From: Roseiarcus fermentans | GTDB taxonomy: Bacteria > Pseudomonadota > Alphaproteobacteria > Rhizobiales > Beijerinckiaceae | Direction: 5' to 3' | DNA: 64,000 nt | Assembly: GCF_003315135.1 (NCBI RefSeq) | Contig: NZ_QNRK01000003.1 | Span: 124,001-188,000 of the forward strand | Shown here: piece after piece, positions 20,254-28,100 of the stretch | Layout: every line of letters starts with the position of its first letter | How positions within the stretch are numbered: position 1 is the first letter of the stretch | Notes under the pieces: generated by a model | What the model saw: only the letters and a program-made list of their open reading frames with translations | The model's database searches: none | What the model was told of the DNA's origin: nothing | Translations under genes and position numbers: made by a program

Positions 20254-21021
20254 TCAGCCGGCCATGGTCAGGCCGCCGGAGACGCTGAGCACCTGGCCGG
20301 TGACGTAGGCCGCGTCGTCGCTGGCGAAGAACAGGATCGCGCCCGGCAGGTCGTCCGGCTGGCCGATGCGGCCGAGCGGAATCGAGCGGGTGAAGGCCTC
20401 GACCAGCTTGTCCGGGTTGCCGGCGCCCTCCTTGTAGTCGGCGAACAGGGCGGTGTCGGTCGGGCCCGGGCAGACGACGTTGACGGTGATTCCGTGCCGC
20501 GCGTGCTCGCGCGCGATGGTCTTGGAGAAGGCGACGAGGCCGCCCTTGCAGGCGGCGTAGACCGCCTCGCCAGACGAACCGACCCGCGCGGCGTCGGACG
20601 CGATGTTGACGATCCGGCCCGCCCGGCGCGCGACCATGCCGGGAAGCACGGCGTGGTGCATGTGCAGCGCGCCGGTGAGATTGACGGCGATCAGCCGGTC
20701 CCATTGCGCCGGTTCGGTCTTGACGAACGGCCGGAACACGTCCCAGCCGGCGTTGTTGACGAGGACGTCGATCGGGCCGAACCGGGCTTCGACCGCGGCG
20801 ACCGCCGCGTCGACCTGGGTCCGGTCGGCGATGTCGCAGGCGAAGGCCTCGGCGTCCCCGCCGCCGGCGCGGATGCCGGCCGCGACCTTTTCGGCGGCGT
20901 TGGAATCGAGGTCGAACACGCCGACCCTGGCGCCGTCGCCGGCGAAGCGGCGCGCGGTCGCGCCGCCGATGCCGCCGCCGCCGCCGGTGACCACGACGAC
21001 CTTGCCTGCGAAACGCGTCAT
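20254..21021 (-). CDS. badH: 2-hydroxycyclohexanecarboxyl-CoA dehydrogenase
   Basis: A 255-residue short-chain dehydrogenase that makes the 2-keto ring intermediate with NAD+. The Gly motif is VVTGGGGGIGGATARRF, NNAGWDVF follows, the catalytic Ser is in NIASDAARVGSSGE and Tyr-Lys in YAACKGGLVAFSK, and the C-terminus is VTGQVLSVSGGLTMAG. The length and the GWDVFRPF segment fit BadH. CGAGGGAGGAT lies just before the ATG. It is the first gene of the minus-strand run and is divergent from badR. Confidence 0.92.
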   Translation of the reverse strand: MTRFAGKVVVVTGGGGGIGGATARRFAGDGARVGVFDLDSNAAEKVAAGIRAGGGDAEAFACDIADRTQVDAAVAAVEARFGPIDVLVNNAGWDVFRPFVKTEPAQWDRLIAVNLTGALHMHHAVLPGMVARRAGRIVNIASDAARVGSSGEAVYAACKGGLVAFSKTIAREHARHGITVNVVCPGPTDTALFADYKEGAGNPDKLVEAFTRSIPLGRIGQPDDLPGAILFFASDDAAYVTGQVLSVSGGLTMAG

Positions 21022-21151
21022 GACGAAATCCTCCCTCGGGACCGACATTGCGACCGCCGTCGATTTAGGACAGGATCATCGACGTCAGGCGATCTTTTAA
21101 GACAACATGTTGCTATATAGCCGGAGCGCCGTATCATGCGCAAGAGGGACT
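21022..21151. promoter_or_regulatory. Divergent badH/badR promoter region with palindrome
   Basis: A 130-bp AT-richer divergent region. CAACATGTTG (21103-21112) is a perfect 10-bp palindrome followed by TATATAG, which could be a -10 element for badR. A MarR-family repressor such as BadR would be expected to bind a palindrome here. The exact operator is not proven by sequence alone. Confidence 0.45.
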
Positions 21152-21679
21152 ATGACCGCAACTGAGGAAAAAATTCGTGCAGGCGCTCCGGTCGCCAAGA
21201 TCGAATTGGCGAACAGGCTGTTCTTTCGCCTGTATCAATGCGCAAATATGTTGCATAAAACCGGAAGCCGGGCGGTCGAGGCCGAGGGCCTCACCACCCA
21301 GCAGTGGGCGGTCCTCGGCGCCCTGTCGCGCAAGAAGGCCGAAGGCGGCATGAGCGTCGGCGACCTCGCCCGCTACCTGATGGTCAGCCGGCAGAACCTC
21401 GCCGGGCTCCTGAGCCGGATGGAGCGCGACGGGCATATCGCGGTCGCCCCGGACACGCGCGACCGCCGGTCGCGGATCGTCGCCATGACCGACGCCGGCC
21501 GCGCCACCTGGCGCGACCTCGCCCTGCCGAAGATCCACGCCTACTACGACCAGATCCTGGTCGATTTCTCGATCAGCGACACCGCGCACATGCTGCACTA
21601 TCTCCTCAAGATTTTGGAGAACATGCAGCGTCTCGACGCGACGGCGGCCACGGACCCGATCGCGGACGACGCGGACTAG
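21152..21679 (+). CDS. badR: MarR-family transcriptional regulator BadR
   Basis: A 175-residue winged-helix regulator. LTTQQWAVLGAL, SVGDLARYLMVSRQNLAGLLSRM (recognition helix), ERDGHIAVAPDTRDRRSRIVAMTDAG (wing) and a C-terminal dimerisation helix pair are visible. In R. palustris BadR represses the badHI and aliBA genes and is released by a ring-CoA intermediate, and the divergent position here supports the same role. AGAGGG lies before the ATG at 21152. The upstream ATG at 21107 falls in the palindrome and has no ribosome site. Confidence 0.9.
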   Translation: MTATEEKIRAGAPVAKIELANRLFFRLYQCANMLHKTGSRAVEAEGLTTQQWAVLGALSRKKAEGGMSVGDLARYLMVSRQNLAGLLSRMERDGHIAVAPDTRDRRSRIVAMTDAGRATWRDLALPKIHAYYDQILVDFSISDTAHMLHYLLKILENMQRLDATAATDPIADDAD

Positions 21680-22100
21680 CGGCGCCTCGCCGAGCCGGCG
21701 GATCGAGGGCCCAGAGCGCGGCGCACCGGACCTCCGCGCGGAAGGTCGTCGTCTCCGACGAGGCGCGCCGCGTTTCCCCGCAGCGACGACAGGACGTCGG
21801 AACCTGACGCGGACGCCAGCGGTAGGGATGGCGGTCGTGTTCGTGCAGGCCGCGTGAACCGAGAGGGTATCGTCGTTCTGCCCAAATGGAACAACGCGCC
21901 GGTCAAATCGATCTGGGGTTGACGGCGTCTTCGGCGCCGACTCGGACGATGTTGGCGGTCGCGAGGGTGTTGCGCTCTAAATAGACAGTAAATTAACGTG
22001 TAATGTCGCCGTCATGGAGAGCGATTACAGATACTGGAAAAGTTTTCATTGTTCACCTATGACAAACTGATGTTGAAAATGCGACGGTGGGGGCAAGCGC
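21680..22100. other. Gene-free stretch upstream of the giant repeat protein
   Basis: No convincing coding frame on either strand. The first 280 bp are GC-rich. From about 21970 to 22085 the sequence becomes clearly AT-richer (AAATAGACAGTAAATTAACG, GGAAAAGTTTTCATTG), which is a likely promoter zone for the gene at 22101. No repeat or RNA gene was recognised. Confidence 0.5.
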
Positions 22101-25100
22101 ATGTCTAGCACTCAGTCTTCCGGCGCCTCTGCGTCGGCTCCGACGATTTCAGGGGCAGTTGGCGGACAGACGACCGCTCCAGGCGCAGCCGTCGACCCGT
22201 TCGCCGGCGTAACGATCGGCGACGCCAACGCCAACGCGACCGACACGCTGACCATCACGCTCTCGCACGGCGGCGTCGGCGGGACGCTCAGCGACAGCGG
22301 CGGCTTCAGCAAGCTCGGCGGCGGGACGAACGGCGTCTACACCCTCGCCGGCTCGGCCGCGACGATCACGGCCGAACTCGACGCGCTGGTCTTCACCCCG
22401 CCGGCGGGGCAGAATTCGTCCTCGACCACGACGTTCACGCTGAGCGACGCCAGCAGCGCCTACGGCGCGACGTCCTATGGCAGCACGCCGACGGTCCTGT
22501 CCGTGTTGCCCAGCAGCTCCTTCCCGAGAGGCGTTCCGGTACTCGACGGAAGCGGCGACGTGTTCGGCGTCACACAGGATGGCGGCGCCAACGGCGAGGG
22601 CTCGGCGTTCGAACTCGTCAAGACCGGGGCGAGCTATACGCAGGTCACGCTGCAGAGCTTCAACGGCGCGGCGAACGGGTCGTACCCGATCGGGGGGCTG
22701 ATCGCCGACGCCAACGGCGACCTGTTCGGGACCACAGGGTACGGCGGCGCGTCCGGCGGCGGCACGGTGTTCGAACTCGTCAAGAGCGGATCGTCCTACA
22801 CGCCGTCGACGCTCGTCTCGTTCCCCAATAACGGACTGCCGGAATCGGCTCTGCTCGCCGACGCCAACGGCGACCTGTTCGGGACGACCTACGGCGGCGC
22901 GGGCTCGGTTTTCGAGCTGGTCAAGACCGGCTCGTCCTACGCGCTGAACACGCTCTACGCGTTTTCCAGCATATATTCTTACTCCGGCCCGATGGCGGGC
23001 CTCATCGCCGACGCCGGCGGCGACCTGTTCGGAACGACCGTCGGGTACGGGGCCAACAGCGATGGCAGCGTGTTCGAACTCGTCAAGAACGGGACGTCCT
23101 ACACGATGACGACGCTCGCCTCGTTCAACGGGACGAACGGATCCGCGCCGGAAGCGCCCCTCGTCGCCGACGCCGCCGGCGACCTGTTCGGGACGACCAC
23201 CCAGGGCGGGGCGAACAACGGCACGATCTTCGAGCTCGTCAAGAGCGGGTCGTCCTATGCGCTCACGAAGCTGGCTTCCTTCAGTAGTTACAACGGCACG
23301 TACACCGACGGCCTGACGATTGACGCCAACGGCGACCTGTTCGGGACGACCTATAACGGCGGCGCCTCCGGCGGCGGCTCGGTGTTCGAGCTCGTCAAGT
23401 CCGGCGCGTCCTACGCGTCGTTGCTGACGACACTGGCCTCGTTCAGCGCCTCGACCGGCGACGAACCGGTGGGCATGTCCGTCGACGCCAGCGGCAATCT
23501 GTACGTGACGGCGTTCATGAAAGGCGTGACCGCCAGCGGCGCCGTCGGCGGCGGCGCGGTGCTCGAGCTTCCGCTGGTCTTCACCCCGACCGCAACCGTC
23601 GATTCGACGACCACGGTTGCTGTCCAGCCCGCCGTCGCCCCGACGATCTCCGGGACGGTGGCGGCACAGGCGACGACCTCCGAGGCGCCCGTCGACCCGT
23701 TCGCCGGCGTAACGATCGGCGACGCCAACCCCAATGCGACCGACACGCTGACCATCACGCTCTCGAACGGCGGCGCTGGCGGGACGCTCGCCGACGGCGT
23801 CGGCTTCAGCAAGCTCGGCGGCGGCGCGAACGGCGTCTACACCCTCACCGGTTCGGCCGCGACCGTGACCAGCGAACTCGACGCGCTGGTCTTCCCGCCG
23901 GTCGCCGGGGCGCCGAACACGAGCGCGACGACCACCTTCACGTTGAGCGACACGAGTAGCGCCTACGCGACGGCGACGGTCGATTCGACCGCTTCGGTGA
24001 TCGACGCCGATCCCGCCGTCGCCCCGACAATCTCCGGGACGGTGGGCGGGCAGGCGACGACCTCCGAGGCGCCCGTCGACCCGTTCGCCGGCGTAACGAT
24101 CGGCGACGCCAACGCCAACGCGAGCGACACGCTGACCATCACGCTCTCGAACGGCGGCGCCGGCGGGACGCTGTCCGACGGCGTCGGCTTCAGCAAGCTC
24201 GGCGGCGGCGCGAACGGCGTCTACACCCTCACCGGTTCGCCTGAAACCGTGACGAGCGAACTCGACGCGCTCGTCTTCACGCCGGTCGCCGGGGCGCCGA
24301 ACACGAGCGCGACGACCACCTTCACGCTCAGCGACACGAGCAGCGCCTACGCGACGGCGACGGTCGATTCGACCGCTTCGGTGATCGACGCTGATCCCGC
24401 CGTCGCCCCGAGCCTCTCCGGGACGGCGGGTGGGCAGGTGACGACCTCCGAGGCGCGCGTCAATCCATTCGTCGGCGTGACCGTCGGCGACGCCAACGCC
24501 AACGCGACGGACACGCTCACCATCACGCTCTCGAACGGCGGCGCCGGCGGGACGCTCACCGACCCCGGCGTCTTCAACAACCTCGGCGGCGGCGCGAACG
24601 GCGTCTACACCCTCACCGGTTCGCCTGAGACCGTGACGAACGTGCTCGACGGGCTCGTCTTCACGCCGAATGCGGGGCAGCCGAACACGAGCGCGACGAC
24701 GACGTTCACGCTGAGCGACACGAGCAGCGCCTACGCCGCCGCCACGACCGACTCGACCACGACCGTGACGGACGTGGACCCCGCGCTTCCGCCGACCATC
24801 TCCGGCACGGTCGGCGGGCAGACGACGGGCGTCGCCTCGACGATCGCGCCGTTCGCCAACGCAAGGATCGCCGATTCCGTCGCCGGCGCGATCGACACGG
24901 TGACGATCACGCTGTCGAACGCCGGCGCCGGCGGCGCGCTCTCCGGGGCGGGCCTCGCGGGCGGGACGGGCGGCGTCTACACGCTCGCCGGCTCGGCGGC
25001 GACGGTGACGAGCGAGCTCGACGGGCTGGTCTTCACCCCCGCCGCCGGGTCGGCCAACACGACCACGACTTTCACGCTCGCCGCCGTCAGCAGCGCCGAA

Positions 25101-28100
25101 CCCACCGCGCTGTCCTCGACTCCGACCGTGCTCGCCGCCTTCGGCGGTCCGGACGGCTCCTATCCCCAGGGCCTGGCCTCGGACGCCGCCGGCGATCTGT
25201 TCGGCGTCACCAACAGCGGCGGGTCCGGCGGCGCCGGAACCGTGTTCGAACTCGTCAAGACGGCCTCGGGCTATGGCGCGCCTCAAACCCTGGCGACGTT
25301 CGCCACCGACGCGGGCGGCGCCAACCCCAAAGCCGTGACGCTGGATGCGTCCGGCGACCTGTTCGTCACGCTCAACTCCGGCTCCGGCGCGTCGGCCGAC
25401 GGCCAGGTGGTCGAGCTGGTCAACACGCCTTCCGGCTACGGCGCTCCCCAGACCCTGGCGACGTTCACCGGGCCGAACGGCGCGGACCCGGTGGCTGGCG
25501 TGACGTTCGACGCCGCCGGAGACCTGTTCGGGACGACAACCGGCGACTGGGTCAACAACCACGGCACGGTGTTCGAAATGCCGAAGTCCGACACCGGTTT
25601 CGGCGCGCTCGTGACGCTTGCGTCGTTCAATTCCTACAACAGCAAGCCCATCGGCAGTGATCCGTTCGGCGACCTCGCCGTCGACGCGTCCGGCAACCTG
25701 TTCGGGACCGCGAGCTCCGACGGCCTCGGCGGGGACGGCACGGTGTTCGAACTCGCCAAGACCGGCTCGGGATACGCCGCGCCGGTCGCCATCGCGTCCT
25801 TCGGCTATTTCACCGGCCAATTCCCCGTTGGAAACCTCGATATCGACGCGGCGGGCGACCTGTTCGGCACGACGAGCGATACGGTTTTCGAGATCGTGAA
25901 GAGCGCTTCGGGCTACAGTGCGCCCGTGTCGCTGGCGACGTTCACCTATGGCAATGGCCTCAAACCCGGTGGCCTCATGCTCGACGCCTCGGGCAACCTG
26001 TTCGGGACCGCGATGTACGGCGGCGACGGCGGCGCCGGCACGGTGTTCGAGATTCCAAAGACGGCCGGCGGCTACGGCGCAATGGTCACGTTGACCGGCT
26101 TCAACAGCGCGACTGGCCTCTATCCCGCGGGAACCCTGCTGTCCGACTCGTCGGGCGACCTGTTCGGCGCGACGGGCGCCGGCGGCGCCGGAGGATCCGG
26201 AACCGTGTTCGAACTGGCGAGGGCCGCGACGCCCAGCGTCGACGCGACCACCACGGTGAACATCATCGCCTACGCCCCCACCATTTCCGGCGCCGCCGGC
26301 GGCCAGACCACTGCGGCGGAAGCGACGGTCACGCCGTTCGCCGCCGTCGCGATCGGCGACGCCAACGCCAACGCCACCGACACGCTCACCATTACGCTCT
26401 CGAACGGCGGCGCCGGCGGGACGCTCAGCGACGGCGTCGGCTTCAGCAAGCTCGGCGGCGGGACGAACGGCGTCTACACCCTCGCCGGTTCGGCCGCGAC
26501 CGTGACGAGCGAACTCGAAGCGCTCGTCTTCACGCCGACCAGGGGCCAGCCGAACGCGAGCGTCACGACCACCTTCACGCTCAGCGACGTGAGCAGCGCG
26601 CTGCCCACGCCCACGGTCGATTCGACGACTTCGGTGACCGACGTCGCCGCGGCGGTCGCTCCGACCCTATCCGGCGCGACCGGTGGCCTCGTCACGACCT
26701 CGGAAGCCGCCGTCCATCCGTTCGCCGCCGTCGCCGTCGCCGACCCCAACGCCAACGCCAGCGACACGCTGACCATCACGCTTTCGAACGGCGGCATGGG
26801 CGGAACGCTGTCCGGAAACGGCCTCGCGGGCGGGACGAACGGCGTCTATACGGTCTCGGGCGCGGCCGCCGCGATCACCTCCGAACTCGAGGCGCTCGCC
26901 TTCACCCCGACGGCGGGGCAGCCGAACACATCCACGACCACGACGTTCACGCTGAGCGATGTGAGCACCGCCTACGCGACGCCGACCCCCGACGCCACGA
27001 CGACGGTGACGAACGCCGACCCGGCGGTCGCGCCGGTCCTGTCCGGCGCGCTCGCCGGCCAGAAGACGACTCCGAACACGGCTTTCGCGCCGTTTGCGCA
27101 AGTGACGGTGGGCGACGCCAACGCCAACGCGACCGACACGCTCGTCATCGTCGAGTCCAACGGCGGCGTGGGCGGCGCGCTGTCCGGAACCGGGCTCGGC
27201 GCCGGCGCCGGCGGCGTATACGCGCTGTCCGGCGCGGCTGCGACCTTGACCAGCGAGCTCGACGCTCTGATCTTCACCCCCGCAGCCGGTCAGATCGGGG
27301 CCACGACGACGTTCTCGCTGATCGACGTCAGCAGCCTTTATGCGGCGCCGACCGTCGATGCGACCACGACCGTGTCGGTCATCCCCGCCGTCGCGCCGAC
27401 CCTCTCCGGGGCGACCGGCGGCCAGACGACGACTTCGGAGGCGGCGGTCGACCCGTTCGCCACCGTCGTGATCGGCGACGCCAATCCTCATGCGACCGAC
27501 ACGCTGACGATCGCCCTTTCCAATGGCGGCGCGGGCGGAATGCTGTCGGGGACGGGCCTCTCCGGCGGCGCCGGCGGCGTCTATACGCTCGCCGGCGCGG
27601 CCGCGACCGTGACGGGCGAATTGCGGGCCCTCGCCTTCACCCCGGTCGCCGGACAGGCGGACACGACCGCCGTGACGACGTTCACGCTCAGCGACACGAG
27701 CAGCGCCTATGGCGCAGCGACCGTCGACTCGACCACGTCGGTGACGAACGTAGACCCGGCGGTCGCGCCGACCCTGTCCGGCGCGACCGCCGGGCAGGCG
27801 ACGACCTCCGAGACGGCGGTCCTTCCGTTCGCCAACGTGACCGACAGCGACGCGAACGCCAACGCGACCGACACGCTCGCCATCACGCTGTCGAACGGCG
27901 GCGCCGGCGGAACCCTGTCGGGGAACGGCCTCAGCGGCGGGACGAACGGCGTCTACACCCTCCCCTCCGGCTCGGCCGCGACCGTGACGAGCGAACTCGA
28001 CGCACTCGTCTTCACGCCGGTCGCCGGGGCGCCGAACACGAGCGCGACGACCACGTTCACGCTGAGCGACACGAGCAGCGCCTACGCGACGGCGACGGTC

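Noticed and set aside
22101-24800. CRISPR-like or MITE array because of evenly spaced repeats
   Set aside because: The units are 384 bp, in frame, translate into a consistent beta-rich domain, and lack short palindromic repeats with unique spacers.
22149-25820. Long minus-strand open frame opposite the giant repeat gene
   Set aside because: Its Arg/Gly/Ala-rich repetitive translation mirrors the repeats of the plus-strand gene; the plus strand has clear GloVer and RTX motifs.
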